Assembly: GCA_021772215.1 (NCBI GenBank)
Contig: JAJFMK010000081.1
Span: 1-6,139 of the forward strand
From: Chlamydiota bacterium
GTDB lineage: Bacteria; Chlamydiota; Chlamydiia; Chlamydiales; JAJFMK01
Length of the DNA stretch: 6,139 nucleotides
Direction: 5' to 3'
Part shown: one piece after another, positions 1-5,525 of the stretch
How the letters are laid out: every line of letters starts with the position of its first letter
How positions within the stretch are numbered: position 1 is the stretch's first letter
Notes under the pieces: generated by a model
The model's database searches: none
What the model was told of the DNA's origin: nothing
What the model saw: the letters and a program-made list of their open reading frames with translations, nothing else
Made by a program: the position numbers and the translations under genes

Positions 1-380
1 ACGAGAGTGACGTCGGCAACGAGCTCAACAAGGAGATGAAACTCTCCTACCCGATTGAAACCTTAAAAGCGAACGGAAATGAGAATTTGCGCGCCTCGAC
101 AGAGGATACGCTTAAGAAGTGGTTAGAGGTTACAACCCCTAAAGAGGGATCGGTTCTTACCATCTCAAATCCCCTCTTTGTCCATCTGCAGCATTTGATC
201 GCTCAAAGAGTGCTTCCAAAGACTCTCTTCCTAGAATCAGCTGCCCCCGGTATCACGCGAGAGCAGGCGGAAAAGAGCGGTTACTTCAACAGCACGCTCA
301 TGCTCGATTCGCTGGCGAAGATGCTCTATAATCTCGAGCTGCAAGACCAAGAGCCACTCCGCCACCAAGACCTGCGATAA
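1..380 (+). CDS. C-terminal part of an unrecognised protein (5' truncated by window edge)
   Basis: The reading frame is open from base 3 (visible N-terminal residues ESDVGNELNKEMK) to the TAA at 378-380, giving about 125 visible residues. The ATG at 36 is unlikely to be the true start: the frame is open upstream of it, and the AAGGAG just before it touches the ATG with no spacing. I do not recognise the family. What can be seen is a soluble, mixed alpha/beta sequence: a T-E-D-T-L-x3-W helix, a strand-like GSVLTIS followed by NPLFVHLQH, then LPKTLFLESAAPG and a C-terminal helix (LMLDSLAKMLYNLEL). This alternation suggests the last units of a Rossmann-like fold, which is inference only. No signal peptide, membrane segment or catalytic motif is visible in this part. 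Its last 83 bp overlap the 3' end of the convergent minus-strand gene. The coding status is fairly secure upstream of base 298; the final 27 residues are less certain because the opposite strand is also open there. Confidence 0.6.
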   Translation, partial: ESDVGNELNKEMKLSYPIETLKANGNENLRASTEDTLKKWLEVTTPKEGSVLTISNPLFVHLQHLIAQRVLPKTLFLESAAPGITREQAEKSGYFNSTLMLDSLAKMLYNLELQDQEPLRHQDLR

Positions 381-771
381 AGGAGTAGGGACCACAGTGA
401 TCGATGTGGGACCATTTCACCGCCAAGTCGGCTGCAAAAGCCACCTCATAGGGAACCTCTGCTCCCGCAATCTGACGCAAAAGGCCCTGTCCGCAGATCA
501 GAGGGCTAAAGTCGACAAGAGGATCTGACTTCAGTTTTGGATCGAGAAGAGCCCAAGCAAAGCCGAGGATAAACGCGGCTGCGGTCCTTTTCCAGGAGAC
601 ATAAGCGGCAAATAGACAGAGCGCGACACTTGAGACCTTCTCAACGAGTTTAAACGTCTCTTTCTCGAAAAAACGCCTCATTTCGTGGCTATCGTGGCAA
701 CCCTGGGTTGCTGGTGCGCATCCTGTCATCTGTAAAATCTCCTGTTGTACTCTATTAGGGAATGGAGACAT
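298..771 (-). CDS. Small putative membrane protein with paired hydrophobic lobes, unknown function
   Basis: This frame encodes 157 residues and I do not recognise the family. The N-terminal 45 residues are polar and contain two cysteines and two histidines (C18, C25, H26, H29). Residues 46-76 form two short hydrophobic lobes (VSSVALCLFAAYVSW and AAAFILGFAWALL) separated only by K61-R62-T63, which could be a membrane hairpin. A glycine-rich hydrophobic stretch, YSFIAGLGGGVALGLAA, lies at 129-145. The start at 771 has GAGGTG five bases upstream, a full six-base match to the ideal Shine-Dalgarno. Met15 (ATG at 729-727) is a real alternative: AGGAG lies nine bases upstream, giving a 143-residue protein. 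The gene is taken as real because its frame shows coherent protein-like organisation, fills an otherwise empty 400-bp gap, and has a good ribosome binding site. It is divergent from kdsB and overlaps the gene at its left tail to tail. The paired lobes recall chlamydial inclusion-membrane (Inc) proteins, but that is speculative. Confidence 0.6.
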   Translation of the reverse strand: MSPFPNRVQQEILQMTGCAPATQGCHDSHEMRRFFEKETFKLVEKVSSVALCLFAAYVSWKRTAAAFILGFAWALLDPKLKSDPLVDFSPLICGQGLLRQIAGAEVPYEVAFAADLAVKWSHIDHCGPYSFIAGLGGGVALGLAARDYRASSPANRA

Positions 772-774
772 AAT
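745..774 (+). promoter_or_regulatory. Candidate sigma70-type promoter for kdsB
   Basis: TTGTAC (745-750, matching the first three bases of TTGACA) is followed after 18 bases by CATAAT (769-774, five of six to TATAAT). Transcription would start near 781, leaving a leader of about 12 bases before the kdsB ATG at 793 with no Shine-Dalgarno in it. The -35 is weak, so this is a motif-level call. The whole element lies inside or at the start codon of the divergent minus-strand gene. Confidence 0.35.
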
Positions 775-797
775 ACCACCTCAAAACAGTTTATGAA
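770..797 (-). promoter_or_regulatory. Candidate opposing promoter sharing the kdsB -10 region
   Basis: On the minus strand, TTCATA (797-792, four of six to TTGACA) is followed after 16 bases by TATTAT (775-770, five of six to TATAAT). It uses almost the same bases as the candidate kdsB -10, read in the opposite direction. Transcription would start near 763, which fits only the shorter form of the minus-strand gene (start at 729, AGGAG at 743-739). A competing candidate for the longer form is TTGTAG (835-830), a 16-base spacer, then AATAAT (813-808), all within the kdsB coding region. I cannot tell which is used. Confidence 0.25.
777..782 (-). promoter_or_regulatory. Shine-Dalgarno supporting the start at 771 (minus strand)
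   Basis: On the minus strand the sequence reads GAGGTG, then GTATT, then ATG. GAGGTG matches six contiguous bases of the ideal AGGAGGTG, and its alignment to the ATG is close to optimal. This decides for the longer form of the minus-strand gene, but not cleanly. A second site, AGGAG (+ strand positions 739-743), sits nine bases before the in-frame ATG at 729-727 and could support a shorter form. Confidence 0.5.
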
Positions 798-1554
798 TAC
801 TATAATTATTATTCCTGCCAGATACGGCTCTACAAGATTTCCCGGCAAACCTTTAAAAAAAATATTAGGCAAGAGCATGCTCTGTCGAGTTTTTGAGACA
901 GCGAAAGGGATCTGTGAAACGGTCGTCGCCACTGAAGATGAGCGCATTGCTGAGCACTGCAAAGAGATCGGCGCCCCTTGCGTAATGACCTCGACAGATT
1001 GCCCCTCCGGTACAGATCGCGTCTATGAAGCTCTGACTAAACTGAATCGGCCTTTCGACTTTGTGATCAACCTCCAAGGCGATGCCCCTCTAACTCCACC
1101 TAGCTTTATCAAAAAATTGATCGAAACAAAGATGAGTCACCCGGAAGCTGAGGTGATCACTCCTGTCGTTCAGCTCTCCTTTAGCGAACTCGATGAGCTG
1201 AGGGAGAGAAAGAAAAGCACTCCCTTTAGCGGTACAACGGCCATTGTAAAAGGTAATCAGGCACTCTGGTTTTCCAAAAACATCATACCAGCGATTCGTA
1301 AAGAAAATCGAGAATCCCCTCTTTCCCCCGTCTTTCAACATATCGGCCTCTACGGCTATACCCCAAAAGCACTTCAACGCTTTGTTGATCTGAAAGAGTC
1401 TCATTATGAACAGCTTGAAGGACTCGAACAGCTGCGTTTCTTAGAAAACGCAATTCCCATTTTTACTACGTCAGTTACGATGAGCCACTTAAGCCACGGC
1501 GTCGATAGCCCAGAAGATATTGGGCGGATCGAGGATGTTATATCTCACTTATAA
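793..1554 (+). CDS. kdsB: 3-deoxy-manno-octulosonate (Kdo) cytidylyltransferase, QGDAP variant
   Basis: The cytoplasmic enzyme activates Kdo with CTP to CMP-Kdo and pyrophosphate, the form used by Kdo transferases to build the LPS inner core. The 253 residues fit the family length (E. coli about 248). The start at ATG 793 is fixed by the family N-terminus: a strand (NTIIII) followed by PARYGSTRFPGKPL (residues 8-21), the nucleotide-binding loop. A TTG at 745 would only add a non-family extension. Other landmarks are SGTDR, VINLQGDAPLTPP (Q95-G96-D97, D97 matching the metal-binding Asp), HIGLYGY at 183-189, LEGLEQLRFLEN at 208-219 and GVDSPED at 236-242. Unusually, canonical QGDEP is QGDAP here, and the segment before LWFSK reads GTTAIV rather than the usual AVKVV-type strand. 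From memory, QGDAPLTPP typifies a distinct KdsB-like branch in some proteobacteria, so the exact sugar could be Kdo or a close relative. No Shine-Dalgarno precedes the ATG. Family assignment is firm; the substrate is slightly less so. Confidence 0.9.
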   Translation: MNTIIIIPARYGSTRFPGKPLKKILGKSMLCRVFETAKGICETVVATEDERIAEHCKEIGAPCVMTSTDCPSGTDRVYEALTKLNRPFDFVINLQGDAPLTPPSFIKKLIETKMSHPEAEVITPVVQLSFSELDELRERKKSTPFSGTTAIVKGNQALWFSKNIIPAIRKENRESPLSPVFQHIGLYGYTPKALQRFVDLKESHYEQLEGLEQLRFLENAIPIFTTSVTMSHLSHGVDSPEDIGRIEDVISHL

Positions 1555-1562
1555 TCAATAGA

Positions 1563-1591
1563 TTAACCCGTTATCCTCTCTATGATATAAT
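1563..1591 (+). promoter_or_regulatory. Sigma70-type promoter for the ankyrin-like gene
   Basis: TTAACC (1563-1568, four of six to TTGACA) is followed by an exact 17-base spacer and a perfect TATAAT (1586-1591). Transcription would start around 1598, giving a leader of about 15 bases that contains the strong Shine-Dalgarno at 1601-1608. The element begins 9 bases after the kdsB stop codon, so the large gene can be expressed independently of kdsB. Confidence 0.55.
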
Positions 1592-1600
1592 AGAGGTAAC
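1570..1600. repeat. Imperfect inverted repeat over the promoter of the ankyrin-like gene
   Basis: The outer arms GTTA (1570-1573) and TAAC (1597-1600) pair exactly, followed after a one-base bulge by CCTCT pairing with AGAGG. An alternative inner pairing is CTCTAT (1578-1583) with ATAGAG (1590-1595) around a six-base loop. The dyad covers the -10 box at 1586-1591. No T-run follows on either strand, so it is not a typical rho-independent terminator. It could be an operator-like site, or a weak hairpin in any transcript reading through from kdsB. Confidence 0.35.
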
Positions 1601-1608
1601 AGGGGGTG
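1601..1608 (+). promoter_or_regulatory. Strong Shine-Dalgarno for the ankyrin-like gene
   Basis: AGGGGGTG matches the ideal AGGAGGTG at seven of eight positions, and the one difference (A to G) still allows a G-U pair. Five bases (GGGGC) separate it from the ATG at 1614, which is near-optimal when aligned on the core. This fixes the start codon of the large gene and contrasts with the two neighbouring rightward genes, which lack a visible site. Confidence 0.65.
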
Positions 1609-1613
1609 GGGGC

Positions 1614-4600
1614 ATGGTGGGACCTATCCACAGCTGGTTAATCGGCGAACAACCTGATCAAGAGCAAGTTAGCAACAACCTCTCAGATACCGTTAACAAG
1701 TTATTTGAAAGTCAACAACTTGTATCTGAACTCTCTTCTGTCGACAGATATCTATTCCTTGGGCGGATCAAACAATCTTGGCATCCCGATGAGGGCGATC
1801 AACTGATCCGATTGCTTCACGGAGAACAGTTTGGAGAAGAGACCAACAAAGTAGAGAGGATTTGTGGCAGGCTTGGAGAGAACTTAGACTCAAAACAAGC
1901 CTTTCTTGAGCTAGGTCACTTTCTCAATCTTGCAGCAGAAAAGGTCGAAGAGGTCTACGATCAATATGGGGAAGAGGGCTCCAGCAGAGCCTTAGCCGCC
2001 CTCTACCCAGTAGCCGTTGATACACAAAATGCAAAGGCAATACGCTGGCTTCTCTACCACCTAAAAGAGGAGCTGATCGAACAGCTCTGTAGCTCAAATC
2101 CTCCTCGTCTCAAGAGTCAGCACAAAAGGGTGCGGCTCGCTCCCGAAGTAGAGAGTGACCCTCTTCAAATCGAATCGCTCTCAAACGATTGCTTCGATGC
2201 CCTCACGTACCCAGATGATGAAGGAAACACACTGCTCCACTACGCCGTCACAAAGGGAAATGATCCTCTGATTCGCGCCATAATAAAGAGATGTGGCCCG
2301 GAACAGGTACAGTTGAAGCGTCTTCTCTATCCGAACAAAAAATCGATGTCTCCTATCCATTTTTCCATTTTAACTAACAACAAAAGATGCGTCGAGACCC
2401 TCTTCGAATGCCTCCCTGCGCAAATTTGGGCTTATTCTGTTAATCCACAATGGTGTACGCCCATACTCTTTGCCATTGAACTGGGAAATCGTGAGATTGC
2501 TGAATTTCTCCTTACTAACTTTCATCCAGATTTCTCCTTAGCTGGGCTTGATACTGAGAAGCTCTTAGCTTTCATTGCAGCTTATGGTCAAGCAGACCTT
2601 GTTAATCTCGCAGTCGAAAAAATGAGAGAGAGAGGCGTCACAGATAACCTATTAAGTACCCTTATGAGTTCATCTCTATACAACGCTACAGAGTATGGCC
2701 AAGCCGGCGTGATTGAAAAGCTCTTAGATCTCATTTCAGAAGATGACGTAATCAATTATATGCAGCTAAACTTTTTAGTTTTGACCCCTCTTCAGACCGC
2801 TCTTATGCAACAACATAGATGGGCTGCTGCCACATTGATCCAAAAATGTCCCGTCAATCTACTTCTACAAACAAACCCCCTCCACCACATCGCTACGTAT
2901 GGAGACACCGATCTCTTAAACCAGCTCTTTTCAAGACTCTCTCAAGAGACAAAAGATAAGCTGCTAATGGAAGAGGTTGACGGGTGCCTTCCGATCGATT
3001 TTACATCCATGTTCGGAAAGGGAGATATGGCGCTTGCGATGTTTAAAGGATTGAGCTTTTCACAAAAAAAGATCACCCTGTTTAGACCTTTTAGAGGTTG
3101 TTCTCTCCTCTTTTTAGCAACTCAAACGGGTTTTACGCTCTTAGTAGCGGAGCTTCTCAAGTTTCAAAGAGGTTTAACTAGCGAAGAGAAGGAAAAGTTT
3201 TGGGAAAAAGATGTTATCGGCAACAGCCCCCTCTTTTATATTTTTAATTCAGGATCCATTGAAATGGTTGAACAGACGGTCAGAAAATTTAAAGAGAACG
3301 AACTTCTTGAACTAGCTGCCCCCAATATTGAGGGATCTACACCCCTTCTATACTGTCTAAACAAGTACCAAGTTGAAGACTTAGACAAACTCTTTAAATT
3401 ACTTAGACAACAGGGCTACACACGGTTTGAAAAACATCTCATTCGGCAAAACAAAAGAGGTAGAACTCTTCTCCATGAGGCCGCTCAACAGAGCCGTCCC
3501 GACTTGGTTGAATATCTCTTAAAAAGCCGATGGAAAAAGCAACTATTGCAGCCAGACTTCCAACAGATCTCTGCCCTCTTCGTAGCTACAGAAGCTTCAC
3601 AAAACCAAAAAGAGCTGATTGACGCCCTCCGAAATAACACAAGTGCCTTAGAGTGGAAGAGGCAGATGGACCAAGCAGCAATAGGCATTAATTCCCTCCA
3701 AAGGAGCTTTGTGCTGGGCAATACTCCTTTTGCTTCCCATCTTTGGGCAATTCTGAATGATTCTGAACGAGTCTCTGGACTCCAAGCAGGTGGCCTTGAA
3801 CAGATAGCTTTTCAATATGCCTGCAGACACCTGATGCTAGATTTAGCAGAAGATATCTGCAGAGTTGCTGCAAAAGAGCCCTCTCTCATCCTAAACTGCT
3901 ACAACCAGACAGGCAATGATGCTCTTTCTCTTGCCACCTCAAACAATAATCTTAAGCCAATTCTCGAAAAGGGAAGTGATCGGCTCATTACCCTCTTCTT
4001 TGGCCTGGAAAAGAAAAAAAACTTGGCCTACAAGGAGCTCCTTTTGAAGTTCCCTCAATTCCTAGATAATTTAAAAGTTGTGTCAGCACTTCTAGCAGTT
4101 CCAACTCACAGACATCAAGAGCTCTTAAACAAAATTGACGATCGCAACACCATTGAAGAATATCTGTTGTGCAACAAGGTCATAGCTACAGCCCTCATAC
4201 CCGAGGGGACAGAGTTTGATGTTAACCCTTTAACCTATATTTTAAATCTCTTTGAGCAGGGAGAATCTTCAGAGCGCCTACAGCTAATTGGATATTGGGA
4301 TGAGCTGATGGATAAGGCGAGTCATAGCAGATTTTTGATGGAGCCACTCAATACCTTGCTTGGACAGGTTAGTCACGCTTTTAACGATTCTGAAGCTGAA
4401 ATCGTGCATTTCAAAAGACACCTTATCTCTACCGCATTGGGTCACATAGGATTACTTAACTCTCCCTACAATGTCCATCGAGCCTTAATAGAGATGCGCG
4501 AAAAGGAGATCTCTCACAGCCTTCCCATCAAAGGAGCAGAAATTGTAACTAACAATCTTATCCCCTATTCAGACATCGACCGCTCCGCCCTGCCGCAACA

Positions 4601-5516
4601 TATAGATTACGATACCCTTATGGAGATGGTGGAAAACTTCGAAGAGCGTTACCGATCGATGGATGAAGAAGAAAAGGTAGCTATCTCTACCTATATCGAA
4701 ACCCACATTGTCGGAAAAACTGAGCCCCCTCAGGAGCCCATTGATATCGACAGCTATGAGCTCTTTCATCAAGTTACGAATGACCTGTGGTTTAGCGATC
4801 TTTTAGAGCCACAACAGCTCGAAGAAGAGACACTTAATCCAAGCGCAGTGCAGCTACGTCTTGCAATTGACTATATATCTAAAGAGGAGCAGACGACTTC
4901 GGAAGGGCCACTTCTTTCACCTCAAGAGGAGGCACTTTTAGGCTTTCTCCAGCAGGTAACGCTCTGTGAAGGGGGAAAGACTGAAGGGCTCTCCATCTAC
5001 AGCTCTATGATCCCCAGTCGATACAAAAGGCCCAACCTAAATCCTCAAATGCCCACAAAAGCCCTCTTAAAAGAGTATCTATCCTCCGAGGTCTTATCCA
5101 CCTTGCGCTCTAGAGAGTTTATCCTTGCTGCAAGCGACAATGAGTTAGTCGAAAACGATACAATACACGCCTTTTTATACCTAAAACAGCTCCTATTCTT
5201 AACGGAACGCGTCGAGTTTGACATCTATTCAAGCAACATATCTTTTAAGCTTATAAACAAATCTCTAGATGAGATCCAGACTCTCTTTAAAGAGAGATTT
5301 AATTTTAATACCGCTAAAAAGCGTATCATTGGAAAGCTTAACGATAGAGATTGGAATAGCAAAGAAAATCTGTCTCTGTTCAATGAGATTAATACACAGG
5401 TAGGAACCTTGAGTCAAGAGCTCTGGGATTTGAACGAGGAAGACAGCTCCATTAAAGGGTTAAAGGAGGAGGCTGTTGTACCACTCCTTGAAAAGTTTCA
5501 GCTAATTAAGTTATAA
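1614..5516 (+). CDS. Very large ankyrin-repeat-like protein with a helical C-terminal region; candidate host-directed protein
   Basis: This gene encodes 1300 residues. Residues 1-145 are helical and polar, with no signal peptide. Residues 147-175 hold a first ankyrin-like unit, and from about 200 to 680 a run of degenerate units with 30-40-residue spacing follows. Recognisable cores are GNTLLHYAV (204), SPIHFSI (246), CTPILFAIELGN (281), LAFIAAYGQ (318), LYNATEYGQ (355), LTPLQTAL (390), NPLHHIATYGD (421), GCLPIDF (457), GCSLLFLATQTG (495), GNSPLFYIF (536), GSTPLLYCL (574) and GRTLLHEAA (616). A weaker unit, ISALFVATE, follows, and a late TGNDALSLAT lies near 766. Residues from about 790 to 1300 are helical, without an ankyrin signature, and contain an acidic stretch near 1015 and the motif C1118-E-G-G-K-T-E-G. 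No membrane segment or catalytic motif is recognised. Ankyrin repeats bind proteins, and large ones in intracellular bacteria are often secreted effectors; secretion here is inference. The gene has its own promoter and Shine-Dalgarno and sits between two housekeeping genes. Sampled G+C is uneven, as low as 30-33% per 60 bases. Coding status is certain. Confidence 0.85.
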   Translation: MVGPIHSWLIGEQPDQEQVSNNLSDTVNKLFESQQLVSELSSVDRYLFLGRIKQSWHPDEGDQLIRLLHGEQFGEETNKVERICGRLGENLDSKQAFLELGHFLNLAAEKVEEVYDQYGEEGSSRALAALYPVAVDTQNAKAIRWLLYHLKEELIEQLCSSNPPRLKSQHKRVRLAPEVESDPLQIESLSNDCFDALTYPDDEGNTLLHYAVTKGNDPLIRAIIKRCGPEQVQLKRLLYPNKKSMSPIHFSILTNNKRCVETLFECLPAQIWAYSVNPQWCTPILFAIELGNREIAEFLLTNFHPDFSLAGLDTEKLLAFIAAYGQADLVNLAVEKMRERGVTDNLLSTLMSSSLYNATEYGQAGVIEKLLDLISEDDVINYMQLNFLVLTPLQTALMQQHRWAAATLIQKCPVNLLLQTNPLHHIATYGDTDLLNQLFSRLSQETKDKLLMEEVDGCLPIDFTSMFGKGDMALAMFKGLSFSQKKITLFRPFRGCSLLFLATQTGFTLLVAELLKFQRGLTSEEKEKFWEKDVIGNSPLFYIFNSGSIEMVEQTVRKFKENELLELAAPNIEGSTPLLYCLNKYQVEDLDKLFKLLRQQGYTRFEKHLIRQNKRGRTLLHEAAQQSRPDLVEYLLKSRWKKQLLQPDFQQISALFVATEASQNQKELIDALRNNTSALEWKRQMDQAAIGINSLQRSFVLGNTPFASHLWAILNDSERVSGLQAGGLEQIAFQYACRHLMLDLAEDICRVAAKEPSLILNCYNQTGNDALSLATSNNNLKPILEKGSDRLITLFFGLEKKKNLAYKELLLKFPQFLDNLKVVSALLAVPTHRHQELLNKIDDRNTIEEYLLCNKVIATALIPEGTEFDVNPLTYILNLFEQGESSERLQLIGYWDELMDKASHSRFLMEPLNTLLGQVSHAFNDSEAEIVHFKRHLISTALGHIGLLNSPYNVHRALIEMREKEISHSLPIKGAEIVTNNLIPYSDIDRSALPQHIDYDTLMEMVENFEERYRSMDEEEKVAISTYIETHIVGKTEPPQEPIDIDSYELFHQVTNDLWFSDLLEPQQLEEETLNPSAVQLRLAIDYISKEEQTTSEGPLLSPQEEALLGFLQQVTLCEGGKTEGLSIYSSMIPSRYKRPNLNPQMPTKALLKEYLSSEVLSTLRSREFILAASDNELVENDTIHAFLYLKQLLFLTERVEFDIYSSNISFKLINKSLDEIQTLFKERFNFNTAKKRIIGKLNDRDWNSKENLSLFNEINTQVGTLSQELWDLNEEDSSIKGLKEEAVVPLLEKFQLIKL

Positions 5517-5517
5517 T
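5488..5517 (+). promoter_or_regulatory. Strong promoter at the end of the ankyrin-like gene, driving the deformylase fusion
   Basis: TTGAAA (5488-5493, five of six to TTGACA) is followed by an 18-base spacer and a perfect TATAAT (5512-5517). The -10 box overlaps the TAA stop (5514-5516) of the ankyrin-like gene. Transcription would start at about 5524-5525, one or two bases before the ATG at 5526. No Shine-Dalgarno is visible ahead of that ATG, so the transcript would be leaderless or nearly so. Confidence 0.55.
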
Positions 5518-5525
5518 TCTTCGTT

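Noticed and set aside
36..53. ATG at 36 as the start of the first gene, with AAGGAG before it.
   Set aside because: AAGGAG abuts the ATG with no spacer, and the frame is open back to base 3, so the gene most likely begins outside the window.
745..792. TTG at 745 as the kdsB start, adding 16 residues.
   Set aside because: The family N-terminus (a beta strand, then PARYGSTR) fits the ATG at 793. The added residues have no family resemblance and no Shine-Dalgarno precedes the TTG.
865..1404. Minus-strand open frames of 70 and 104 codons inside kdsB (865-1077, 1090-1404).
   Set aside because: They lie wholly inside a conserved gene, have no recognisable protein features, and are explained as shadows of kdsB.
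1601..1612. Two G5 runs (GGGGGTGGGGG) just before the ankyrin-like start codon, as a phase-variation tract.
   Set aside because: Each run is only five bases, interrupted by T, and outside the coding frame. It is better explained as an unusually strong Shine-Dalgarno with trailing G's.
1555..1613. Rho-independent terminator after kdsB.
   Set aside because: The only hairpin (1570-1600) is imperfect and followed by A and G's, with no T-run.
3485..4772. Several minus-strand open frames of 60-78 codons inside the ankyrin-like gene.
   Set aside because: They overlap each other or the large gene completely, their translations look like antisense of it, and none shows a protein-like pattern.
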